Source: JAAYTY01 sp964569245 | GTDB lineage: Bacteria > Fermentibacterota > Fermentibacteria > Fermentibacterales > Fermentibacteraceae | Assembly (NCBI GenBank): GCA_964569245.1 | Contig: CAZMTK010000021.1 | Span: forward strand, 1-23,297 | DNA length: 23,297 nt | Direction of reading: 5' to 3' | Shown: one piece after another, positions 8,311 to 14,731 of the stretch | Numbering within the stretch: the first letter of the stretch is position 1 | Layout of the letters: each line of letters starts with the position of its first letter | Position numbers and translations under genes: made by a program | The notes under the pieces: model-generated | The model's input: only the letters and a program-made list of their open reading frames with translations | What the model was told of the DNA's origin: nothing | Databases searched by the model: none

Positions 8311-8329
8311 GGAGGAATAAATGAAGTAA
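8311..8329 (+). promoter_or_regulatory. Strong ribosome binding site followed by a two-codon ORF
   Basis: GGAGG (8311-8315) is ideally spaced from an ATG at 8321, but the frame is only Met-Lys-stop (ATGAAGTAA). Directly before it, a 15-residue frame (8273-8320, MARRHEQAMKPRKEE) ends in TAA that abuts this ATG. The arrangement is either a regulatory leader or the relic of a gene start whose body has been lost. Confidence 0.4.
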
Positions 8330-8401
8330 AGTAGCTTGGAACCTGAGATGCTCTCTCTAACAATGCCCGGCCATGAACCCCGGGCGGAAGGATGGTGCAG
8401 C

Positions 8402-9166
8402 ATGAACGAATCTGATCAAAGAACGCTGGTCGAGTTTCTGGAGTGTCCTGTGTCCGAAACGGAGGTGGTGCTGGAGAAGTTCGCAGCCCTGCCCGGTGCA
8501 GTGAGAGGCGGAAGCGGAAACGAAGCTTTCGTGTACGTGCCCGGCAGCAGGGAAGACAGGGTGGTGCTGGTTGCCCATGCCGACACCGTGAGCTGCGGCC
8601 TGCACAGGGGCAGGCCCGACTCTCCGGTCGAGGAGAAGAACGGCGTCGTGAGACGCACGGGATGGCGGGAAGTGCTGGGAGCCGACGACAGGGCCGGCTG
8701 CGCCATCCTCTGGCTGTTGAGGGATAGCGGCCACTCCCTGCTCGTCACTACGGGCGAGGAGGTCGGCGCCAGGGGAGCCTCCCTGCTGATGAGGTCGTAC
8801 CCCGAGCTGGCAAGGGAGCTGAACCACTCCCACAGCTTCATGGTGGAGCTCGACAGGCGCAACGCAGGCGACCTGAAGCGCTACTATGCAGGCACCGAGG
8901 AGTTCCTGGCGTACGTCGAGAGCTGCATGAAGGGCTTCAGGCGCGCCCTGAGGGCCGACGGTTCGGAGGACCGGGGCAGCTCCACCGACATCACCGTCCT
9001 CTGCCGCGACGTGTGCGGTGTGAACATCAGCGTGGGGTACCACAAGGAGCACACCGCCGGCGAGTACCTGGTGCTCGCCCAGTGGCAGAACACGCTGGAC
9101 AGGGTGAGGGAGTGGCTCGCGACTCCCTGCCTGCCCCGCTTCCCCCTCGTCGGGGCATCCCGGTAA
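8402..9166 (+). CDS. M20/M28-like di-zinc peptidase
   Basis: The ATG at 8402 (254 residues) follows GGAAGGATGG; a TTG at 8336 is in frame but has no supporting site. The metal ligands of co-catalytic zinc peptidases appear in the expected order: H59-A-D61 (VLVAHADTV), D95-D96 (GADDRAG), the E119-E120 pair (TTGEEVGARG) containing the general base, D151 (MVELDRRN) and H217 (GYHKEHT) near the C-terminus. The protein is shorter than full M20 enzymes, so the dimerisation/lid domain is missing or reduced. No signal peptide is seen, so it should be cytoplasmic. Likely activity is hydrolysis of a peptide or an acylated amino acid; the substrate cannot be told. It is the first gene of a + strand operon with a 13-bp gap to the next gene. 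Confidence 0.82.
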   Translation: MNESDQRTLVEFLECPVSETEVVLEKFAALPGAVRGGSGNEAFVYVPGSREDRVVLVAHADTVSCGLHRGRPDSPVEEKNGVVRRTGWREVLGADDRAGCAILWLLRDSGHSLLVTTGEEVGARGASLLMRSYPELARELNHSHSFMVELDRRNAGDLKRYYAGTEEFLAYVESCMKGFRRALRADGSEDRGSSTDITVLCRDVCGVNISVGYHKEHTAGEYLVLAQWQNTLDRVREWLATPCLPRFPLVGASR

Positions 9167-9179
9167 CGGAGGCAACTGC

Positions 9180-9542
9180 ATGTGGCTGCTCACGGACATC
9201 GGGTTCTTCAGCATCGTGCGGAAGCCCTGGGATGTGGATGCAGGAACCCTGACCGTGCGCGCCCGGGTGAGGGCGGACCTCGAAGCCCTGAAGGTCCGCC
9301 ATCTCCCCGGGGCGACGGCGATCGAGGAGGATCCCGAGGCCGACTACCGCTTCAGGCTGCGCGCAGGCGAAGTCGAGCTTGGAGAGGCAGTCGCGCGCAT
9401 CACCCGGGGGATAGGCTACGACAACTTCAAGGCCCGGGTGGGCCGGCGCCAGGGAGTCAGGCGGCACGACATCTATTTCGAGGTCTGGTTCGCGCTCAAG
9501 CAGCTTGCCGGAATCGATAGCCCCGGCGGCGGGCATGATTGA
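9180..9542 (+). CDS. Hypothetical 120-residue protein
   Basis: The ATG at 9180 is preceded by AACGGAGGCAACTGC, a good ribosome binding site, 13 bp after the peptidase stop. The protein starts MWLLTDIGFFSIV and contains LTVRARVRADLEALKVRHLP, then a GYDNFKARVGRRQGVR segment and YFEVWFAL. I recall similar short uncharacterised bacterial proteins that pair an N-terminal GFFS-V motif with V-R-A-R and DNFK motifs, but I know no function. No membrane segment or signal peptide is present. The gene is probably cotranscribed with the peptidase. Confidence 0.75.
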   Translation: MWLLTDIGFFSIVRKPWDVDAGTLTVRARVRADLEALKVRHLPGATAIEEDPEADYRFRLRAGEVELGEAVARITRGIGYDNFKARVGRRQGVRRHDIYFEVWFALKQLAGIDSPGGGHD

Positions 9543-9687
9543 AGCGGCACATGGTTCCGGCTGCGAAGACCCACCCGGCCTCCCCCGGCTGGTCGCCCCG
9601 GAAGGATCTGATGGCGGAGTCTGGGCATCGCAAGCATCGATGCCTGTGGGCAGGCTGCATAACCGAAAGAAGGCAGGCAAGGCATGA
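9535..9687 (+). CDS. Possible 50-residue translationally coupled ORF
   Basis: An ATG at 9535 overlaps the stop of the previous gene (CATGATTGA), and the frame ends in a TGA that overlaps the ATG of the next gene (GCATGACGG). It would fill the otherwise unexplained 140-bp gap in the operon. The product starts MIEAAHGSGCEDPPG and ends RKKAGKA. It has no recognisable domain and no clear ribosome binding site of its own, so it may be an untranslated spacer. Confidence 0.3.
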   Translation: MIEAAHGSGCEDPPGLPRLVAPEGSDGGVWASQASMPVGRLHNRKKAGKA

Positions 9688-10325
9688 CGGAGGAGCGGGC
9701 GGCGGAGCATAGGAAAGCACAGGAGATCTCGGTCACGGTGGACGGCGTGGAGGTCAGGGGCGTGATCACGCACCGGTCGGCCTCGGACATCGACGTGAGC
9801 ATCACCAGCCCCTACCGAAACATCAGCGGGGGCCTGCACATCATGTACCTGGCCAGTGCGGTCTTCTCTTTCGAGGGGCAGTACGGGGATGAAAGGGCCG
9901 AAGACACTCTCCGGAGCATCTACCGCATCGGTCGCTTCGTCGAGCAGGAGCTTCCCGGGCTGAGGGAACGGTATGCAGCGGTCATGGCTGAGATCGACCG
10001 GCTCAACATCAGCGACGTGCGGGAGAGCCAGTGGAAGCGGAGGCTCGAGCTGAGGGCTCTTCTCAGGCGCGGGGAGATCGATGCAAGGAGCTACCAGAAG
10101 GAGCTGGCCGGCATCAGGAAGGTCATGAGGAGCTGCGAAGACCAGGCGGACGGGTTGATAAGGCAGTTCTTCGACGAGAACTTCCCGATGATCGTTCCCG
10201 GGGCGCCCTGCTGGGGCACGGCTGGTGACGTGAGGGCGATCCTCGAAGGCCGGGCCGGGCTGCTCGCCGATACCGGCGAGGCAGCGACCGAGCGGCGCAC
10301 GGAAGATTCGGATGCGCAGGACTGA
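9684..10325 (+). CDS. Hypothetical 213-residue protein with helical central region
   Basis: The ATG at 9684 lies behind an AGAAGGCAGG stretch. I do not recognise the family. Residues about 14-60 look like beta strands (ISVTVDGVEVRGVITHR, then DIDVSITSPY). From about 80 to 165 the sequence is charged and probably helical, with RSYQKELAGIRKVMRSCEDQ, and ends with FFDENFPMIVPG. No membrane segment is seen. It is the last gene of the peptidase operon and faces a convergent gene. The function is unknown. Confidence 0.72.
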   Translation: MTEERAAEHRKAQEISVTVDGVEVRGVITHRSASDIDVSITSPYRNISGGLHIMYLASAVFSFEGQYGDERAEDTLRSIYRIGRFVEQELPGLRERYAAVMAEIDRLNISDVRESQWKRRLELRALLRRGEIDARSYQKELAGIRKVMRSCEDQADGLIRQFFDENFPMIVPGAPCWGTAGDVRAILEGRAGLLADTGEAATERRTEDSDAQD

Positions 10326-10414
10326 CCCTGCAGTGAAGCAGCAGGCCGGTTAGGCGGCATCTCGAGTGAAGAGCGGCAGATCCTATGATGATGATCACGC
10401 GTGCCTGTACTCAG

Positions 10415-10438
10415 GAGTTCTGATTTTCAGCTGAACTC
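10415..10438. terminator. Weak hairpin between convergent genes
   Basis: GAGTT-CTGA and TCAG-(CTG bulge)-AACTC can pair around a TTT loop in the 153-bp gap between the + strand hypothetical gene and the - strand DUF4145-like gene. The stem is short and no T tract follows on either strand. Confidence 0.25.
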
Positions 10439-10478
10439 AGTTTCTATGCTGATTCGAAGGCCTTCAGTCCACTCCGGG

Positions 10479-11738
10479 TTAGTTATCCGCAGCCGCTGTC
10501 TCCAGCGGGGGCTGTTGCCCGGATTCACCTTCTAGCCGGGTCAGGCAGCGTGTGCGATCCGGGAGGTTCTCCAGAATTCTTCTTTCCGCATCTGCGAGAG
10601 CAGAGATGAACTCCTGCTCCCTGCCGTCTATCTCGTAGTAGAAGGATCCTGGGAACCTGGAGTGCTTCTTGCGAAGAGGCTGCAGTTGCTGAAGAAGTTC
10701 ATCAAGGATGGCTTGAGCAAGAGCGCCGTTGTTGAGAGCAACGCCTACATCCGGAACAATCCATTTCGGCACTATCTCGACTTCGCCTTCAGGGGAGATC
10801 AAGGCTAGGGTTGGTCTCCAAAGCATGTCCGAACGCGTTCCTTCACGGATCTTGATCGCAAGGCTGCGGGCTGAGTTCGATAGCCTGAAGCCATGCTTTG
10901 CTGCCAGTTCCAGAATCTTCTCAACTGATGCACGGCGCTCCTGTGGAAGCTGCCCCAGAAGCAGGGGCTTAGCCAAGCTGAGAAGCCGGCTCCGATGGCT
11001 GACAGAACGCTCAAGGGCTGACAGAACCCCCTCGCGCTGTTCCGGAGCCAGCGGAGTTCTGTATCTTGAAAGAACTGCATCTAGGCCGGGATTATCCGAT
11101 GCCTGGCTGGCTGGTTCAGGCTTTCCGAAGAGCTTCTTTTTCGGGAACTTGGGAGCCTTGAAGTAGCGAACCCTTGAATCCCAGGGTTCATCGGACTTCT
11201 CAAACTCGTATCCGACATCTCGAAGCTTTTCCGACGAAAGCGCAGCTTCTTCTTCCTTCTTCTGGGCATGCGCTGTGGATGAAGGCCTGTAGTCCAGGAT
11301 GCTAAGTGTCTCCTCGCCGTAGAAGTGCTGGAAGTACCACTCAGAAACCGTGCATAGAGCCTCGAGACAGACTATGGCATCCCTCGGTACTGGCGGGTGA
11401 GCATCCGGACCTTGATCGTGAGATGCATAGTTGCCGAAATGCTGGATGTTCCTCAGATGCATGACAATGGTTTCAGGTACTTCCTCATGCTTCCCGAGAT
11501 CATGTATCAGCGTGTCCAGTTCACGGTCTAGCATTCTTCGGTCAAGTTCAGCGCTGATCTGCTGATGGATGCGCTTCACAAGCGCTTCTGCTGCAATGCG
11601 AAACTTGTAGAGAGATGCCCCAGGATCAGTTTGCATGTACTGAAAGCCCTGAAAGGCAGGCAAGCCGATGTAGTCCAAGTCGCTCTCCATCTGGCTGATG
11701 TCCTTCTGGATGATGCTGAGAGGCGACAGATGGTTCAT
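10479..11738 (-). CDS. DUF4145-like protein, paralog of the interrupted gene at 21962-22957
   Basis: The ATG at 11738 (419 residues) follows AGAAGGACCGCCC. Residues about 40-165 match the DUF4145-type helical domain found in several restriction-related and stand-alone proteins: LYKFRIAAEALVKRIHQQ, then LRNIQHFGNYASHDQG, then ALCTVSEWYFQHFYGEE. A charged linker follows. The C-terminal third holds an uncharacterised region ending in SRFPGSFYYEIDGREQEF, which is closely matched by SRFTASHFYEITGREEEF in the paralog near the window end. The linker has lower GC than the neighbouring genes. No catalytic motif is visible. DUF4145 domains are common in defence-associated loci but their role is unclear, so I assign no function. 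The gene is monocistronic on the - strand. Confidence 0.75.
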   Translation of the reverse strand: MNHLSPLSIIQKDISQMESDLDYIGLPAFQGFQYMQTDPGASLYKFRIAAEALVKRIHQQISAELDRRMLDRELDTLIHDLGKHEEVPETIVMHLRNIQHFGNYASHDQGPDAHPPVPRDAIVCLEALCTVSEWYFQHFYGEETLSILDYRPSSTAHAQKKEEEAALSSEKLRDVGYEFEKSDEPWDSRVRYFKAPKFPKKKLFGKPEPASQASDNPGLDAVLSRYRTPLAPEQREGVLSALERSVSHRSRLLSLAKPLLLGQLPQERRASVEKILELAAKHGFRLSNSARSLAIKIREGTRSDMLWRPTLALISPEGEVEIVPKWIVPDVGVALNNGALAQAILDELLQQLQPLRKKHSRFPGSFYYEIDGREQEFISALADAERRILENLPDRTRCLTRLEGESGQQPPLETAAADN

Positions 11739-12166
11739 GGGCGGTCCTTCTTCTTAGGAAGCGTCAATGGAGCAGGGTGGGGTAAAACCATCCACCCATG
11801 TGAGGGGCTGAACCCTGATCTTTGCATCTGAATCCACCTCGCTGCGTCGATTGAATAAGCTTCGGTGTCTCGAACTGCGGAAGCATGAGGTCTGTTCAGC
11901 TCTCATGGTCATGCTGAAAAATGAACACGAATCATTGCCGGGGCAATGTCTGAGTTTTCGCTCTTGCAGATCGCTGCGCAAGCTTGCCTCCTTCTGCTGC
12001 TTCGCTGACGGTTCCCCGTCACTATCTGACGGCACGCACCTCCGCGCGGAACCAGCCTCGCCGCCGCTGATCTGCCGCGGAAGCGCTCCAGTATAGCCTT
12101 CCCTCCCATTCCCCCGCTCCTGGCACCCGCCTTGCTCGTATCTCGAGTGAGCACGAAGGGAGATAG
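11739..12166. other. 428-bp intergenic region, no supported gene
   Basis: This is a divergent gap between the - strand DUF4145-like gene and the + strand nuclease operon. A hairpin GGGTGG/CCACCC (11775-11797) would lie in the leader of the - strand gene. Short open frames on both strands have no ribosome binding site and no coherent protein. No promoter of good quality is recognised for either direction. Confidence 0.6.
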
Positions 12167-12961
12167 ATGAAACTGCTCGATTGGAACGATTACGAAATGG
12201 AAGTCGCAGAAGGCAGGAATGGGGTGCTGGCCGCCTGCTTTCACCACCGCAACCTGATCCAGCGCTCTGCAGTCGGAGAGTCCGCCGAGATCATCCAGAA
12301 GCTGGTCAGGAGCAATCACCTCTCCGACTTCCACCGCAGGGATCACGCGAGGCTGACCGAGGCCCTGGGGTTCTACTGCGAACTGCAGTCGCTTGACAGC
12401 GAGGACGCCATCACCTGGTCGGTCGCCGGCACCGTGGCCCACTGCGACGAGGCAGTGCGCGTGGCATGGACGCGCGAGCTGTTCGCCCTGCTCGACCTGC
12501 CCTCGAAGGAGCCTGAGCACAGCGAGATCGCCCTCTGGAGGAGAGTGACGCACCCTCAGTGCCTGCACGATCATGGCCCCGAGATAGACTTCTCGGTAAT
12601 CACCGAAGACACCGTGCTGCTCGTCGAATGCAAGTGGACGGGAGAGGTCGAGAAGAACCAGGGCCGCTTCAAGGACAAGGACCAGATCGAGATGCGCCTG
12701 ATGTTCCTCCAGAAGTACGGCCGCACTATCACCACCCTCGGGAAGAACACGAATCTGCCCGAGTACAAGAACCTCGCCGTTCTCCTGCTGACCCCGAGGC
12801 AGACGCCGATCGAGGACAAGTGGCTGGCCGAGGGCATCGACACCCGCACCGTGACCTGGGAGCAGGTCTGCTCGATGAAGTCTCACCCGTGGGCCGACGA
12901 GGTCTTCCTGTACTACCGCTGGAAGCACGGCCACACACGCTGGAAGGTGCGCGCCCGATGA
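12167..12961 (+). CDS. PD-(D/E)XK superfamily nuclease-like protein
   Basis: The ATG at 12167 (264 residues) has GAAGGGAGATAG just upstream. The catalytic signature is visible: HGPEIDFSVI with D141, a hydrophobic strand, then LLVECKW with E154-x-K156, and a following helix with Q173 (KDQIEMRL). This is the D...ExK core of restriction endonuclease-like nucleases. The N-terminal 120 residues are a helical region I do not recognise. Its stop overlaps the next gene's start (ATGA), so the two are translationally coupled. A cytoplasmic DNase acting beside an immunity-type protein is a plausible reading, with defence or competition roles possible. The nuclease fold is fairly sure; the target is unknown. 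Confidence 0.75.
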   Translation: MKLLDWNDYEMEVAEGRNGVLAACFHHRNLIQRSAVGESAEIIQKLVRSNHLSDFHRRDHARLTEALGFYCELQSLDSEDAITWSVAGTVAHCDEAVRVAWTRELFALLDLPSKEPEHSEIALWRRVTHPQCLHDHGPEIDFSVITEDTVLLVECKWTGEVEKNQGRFKDKDQIEMRLMFLQKYGRTITTLGKNTNLPEYKNLAVLLLTPRQTPIEDKWLAEGIDTRTVTWEQVCSMKSHPWADEVFLYYRWKHGHTRWKVRAR

Positions 12962-13455
12962 TTAGGCTGGCAGATCCCGATGGCTCGTTCTTCGAGCTGG
13001 ACGCAGCGGGCTACCAGTACTCTGCCGATGTCGAGAGCCCCCTCCCGGAGATGGACCTGAACTGGCTCGAGGTGCGCATCCGTGCGAGAACCCCCGAGGG
13101 GCTCCAGTGGCAGGCCACCGACCCCTGCCTCCTCACCTAGGAGCTGGAGGAGCTGGCCCGCTGGCTCGAGATGCACTCCTACGACGACAAGGCCTTCCCG
13201 TTCATGGATTTCACGGAGCCATGCCTGTCGCTCGACGTTCAGCACCAGGGCCGCGCCAGCCGGACGGCCGTTCTGCAGGTTCAGCTGGCCTGCGAGCTGG
13301 CCCCGCCCGATACCGCAGGGGAGCGGAGCGCTGACGTAGTCCTGCGCTTCGTCGTCAGCGACGACGATCTGACCGCAGCGGCACTGGGTTGCCGGGCTCT
13401 GTGCGCCCGCTTCCCACGCCGGTCTGCCGTCCAGGCCCGGGACGGAGGTCGCTGA
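12958..13455 (+). pseudogene. WapI-like immunity-type protein interrupted by one in-frame amber codon
   Basis: A single frame runs from the ATG at 12958 (overlapping the nuclease stop) to a TGA at 13453-13455 (overlapping the next ATG), broken only by TAG at codon 61 (13138-13140). Around the stop, WQATDPCLLT is followed without frame change by ELEELARWLEMHSYDD, then FMDFTEPCLSLDV and a C-terminal FVVSDDDLTAAALGCRALC segment. This layout (NWL near residue 35, dPcLlT-x-ELeeLxxWL, FxEPxLxf) matches my memory of the WapI family of immunity proteins. The full length would be 165 residues. Either a TGG or CAG codon mutated to TAG, or the codon is read through. Coupling at both ends shows that the whole span was one gene. 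Confidence 0.72.
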
Positions 13456-13784
13456 TGGCATTAGATGCCGAGTTTCTCGACTGCTGTGGGGAGCCCACGC
13501 TGGAGGTCGCGAAGCGGCTCTCCACCGACGACCACGACAGCCGTAGCCTCCTGAGATGCACAAGCTGTGGGACCTGGTGGCTGCACCGCTTCTACGAGTA
13601 CATCCGCTTCGACGTCGATCTACCTGACGACCAGATCATCTGGTACGTCCGCCTGACCGAGGAGAAGGGGCAGGCAATCCAAGCCGCGCAGTCGCCCGTC
13701 AGCCTGTCATTCCTCGCCTGTCGGCCCTGCTTCAGGCAGGACGAGCGGGGCGTAATGAAGAAGACCGGAATGCCCTGGCCTTGA
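13455..13784 (+). CDS. Small CxxC-containing hypothetical protein
   Basis: The ATG at 13455 overlaps the TGA of the WapI-like frame (TGATG), giving a 109-residue protein. Two cysteine pairs, CTSCG (around residue 37) and CRPC (around residue 92), may bind one zinc ion; an aromatic stretch GTWWLHRFYEYIRF lies between. No family is recognised. It is the last gene of the coupled three-gene operon. A zinc-binding accessory or regulatory role is a guess from the cysteines only. Confidence 0.7.
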   Translation: MALDAEFLDCCGEPTLEVAKRLSTDDHDSRSLLRCTSCGTWWLHRFYEYIRFDVDLPDDQIIWYVRLTEEKGQAIQAAQSPVSLSFLACRPCFRQDERGVMKKTGMPWP

Positions 13785-14007
13785 TGCCCTGACATTCGCC
13801 TTCAGAGAAGCCCGGCAAAGGCAGCACAGGAGCCTGGGGGTCTCTGGCCCGCCGCACCTCTGAGTACCGCTCGCACCGGAGGGACGACCTCTCATTCAAA
13901 CAGGAAGACCGCGAGCACCCGGACGATCCTGGGAAGAAGAAGTAGCGAAGCCTGAACAAAGCCTGCTGCGCGCCTCGCAGGTGCGCCGCAGCGGAAGGGG
14001 GGAGACA

Positions 14008-14667
14008 GTGGAAAAGCTGGAGAAAAGGCGGTACTCGTACAGGGAGCTGAGGAGGATGGCCGAGGCCGGGCATGCCGAGGCGCAGAACGAGGTGGGCATC
14101 TTCCTGATGACGGGAGCGGAAGGGGTGACCCCCGATCCCGCGGAGGCTGTCGAATGGTTCAGGAAGTCGGCGGCCCAGGGCGTTCCCCAGGCCATGTCCT
14201 GCCTCGGCAAGGCTTACATGGAGGGCATCGGCGTGCCTCGGGACGAGCAGCAAGCCCACGACTGGCTGATGAAGTCGGCCGAGCTGGGCTGCAGCGGGGC
14301 GATGCTCAATCTCGGTGATCTGTTCCTGGGGGAAACGACGATCAAGAGCGTGGACAAGGCAATCTACTGGTACGAGAGAGCTGTCGACGCCGGAAACGCA
14401 GATGCCATGCACTCGGTGGCCGAGCTTTACCTTGGCAGGTGGGACGGGCCGAGGAATCCCGAGATGGCAATGAAGCGCTACCGCCAGGCTGCCGAGCTGG
14501 GCAATCCGAGCTCGATGTACATCCTCGCGTCACACCTCCGCGAAGGCGACCTCCTGCCGAAGGACGAGAAGGAAGCCGCGCTCTGGTTCGACAAGGCCGC
14601 CCAGGCCGGCTTCCCGATCATGAAGGAGGATGCAGAGTTCATCATCAGGCACCTGCCTGATCTGTGA
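14008..14667 (+). CDS. Sel1-repeat (SLR) protein
   Basis: I chose the GTG at 14008 (219 residues) because AAGGGGGGA precedes it; a GTG at 13981 is in frame but lacks a site. Five Sel1-like repeats of about 36 residues follow one another, for example AEAQNEVGIFLMTG...AVEWFRKSAAQG, PQAMSCLGKAYMEG...AHDWLMKSAELG and PSSMYILASHLREG...AALWFDKAAQAG. Sel1 repeats form alpha/alpha solenoids that bind proteins; they often act as adaptors in signalling or in defence and secretion loci. No signal peptide is seen. Its last 44 coding bases recur, with 5 differences, at 20652-20695 on the far side of the AddAB-like genes. It converges on the AddA-like gene. Confidence 0.87.
   Translation: MEKLEKRRYSYRELRRMAEAGHAEAQNEVGIFLMTGAEGVTPDPAEAVEWFRKSAAQGVPQAMSCLGKAYMEGIGVPRDEQQAHDWLMKSAELGCSGAMLNLGDLFLGETTIKSVDKAIYWYERAVDAGNADAMHSVAELYLGRWDGPRNPEMAMKRYRQAAELGNPSSMYILASHLREGDLLPKDEKEAALWFDKAAQAGFPIMKEDAEFIIRHLPDL
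14611..14654 (+). repeat. Direct repeat copy 1 (3' end of the Sel1 gene)
   Basis: TTCCCGATCATGAAGGAGGA, a 4-nt variable stretch, GAGTTCATC, one variable base and TCAGGCACCT. It matches 20652-20695 at 39 of 44 positions, same orientation, about 6.0 kb away. Confidence 0.7.
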
Positions 14668-14684
14668 GCTTGCAGGCCGGGTAT

Positions 14685-14710
14685 GCGCTGACCGAGCGAA
14701 CGGTCAGTGC
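14685..14710. terminator. Hairpin between convergent Sel1 and AddA-like genes
   Basis: GCGCTGACCG (14685-14694) and CGGTCAGTGC (14701-14710) pair at 9 of 10 positions around an AGCGAA loop. It sits in the 64-bp convergent gap, so it may serve both strands. There is no T run. Confidence 0.45.
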
Positions 14711-14731
14711 GATTACGATACGCCGGCAGCT

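Larger units (their letters stand above)
7644..8401. other. 758-bp AT-rich divergent intergenic region
   Basis: No convincing gene of normal length is seen between the - strand AAA+ operon and the + strand peptidase operon. From about 7850 to 8150 the base composition is clearly AT-richer than the genes. A hairpin at 7926-7943 (CCATCA/TGATGG, 6-nt loop), a short dyad at 8046-8059 (TTTCCG-TG-CGGAAA) and two copies of TCGAGCCGG about 40 bp apart are present. On the - strand, TTGCAC followed 17 bp later by ATAAGT around 7885-7915 is a weak candidate promoter for the AAA+ operon. The + strand promoter, palindrome and mini-ORFs are listed separately. Confidence 0.6.

Noticed and set aside
11754..12035. 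93-residue - strand open frame
   Set aside because: It has no ribosome binding site and no coherent hydrophobic pattern or domain, and it lies in a divergent intergenic gap.
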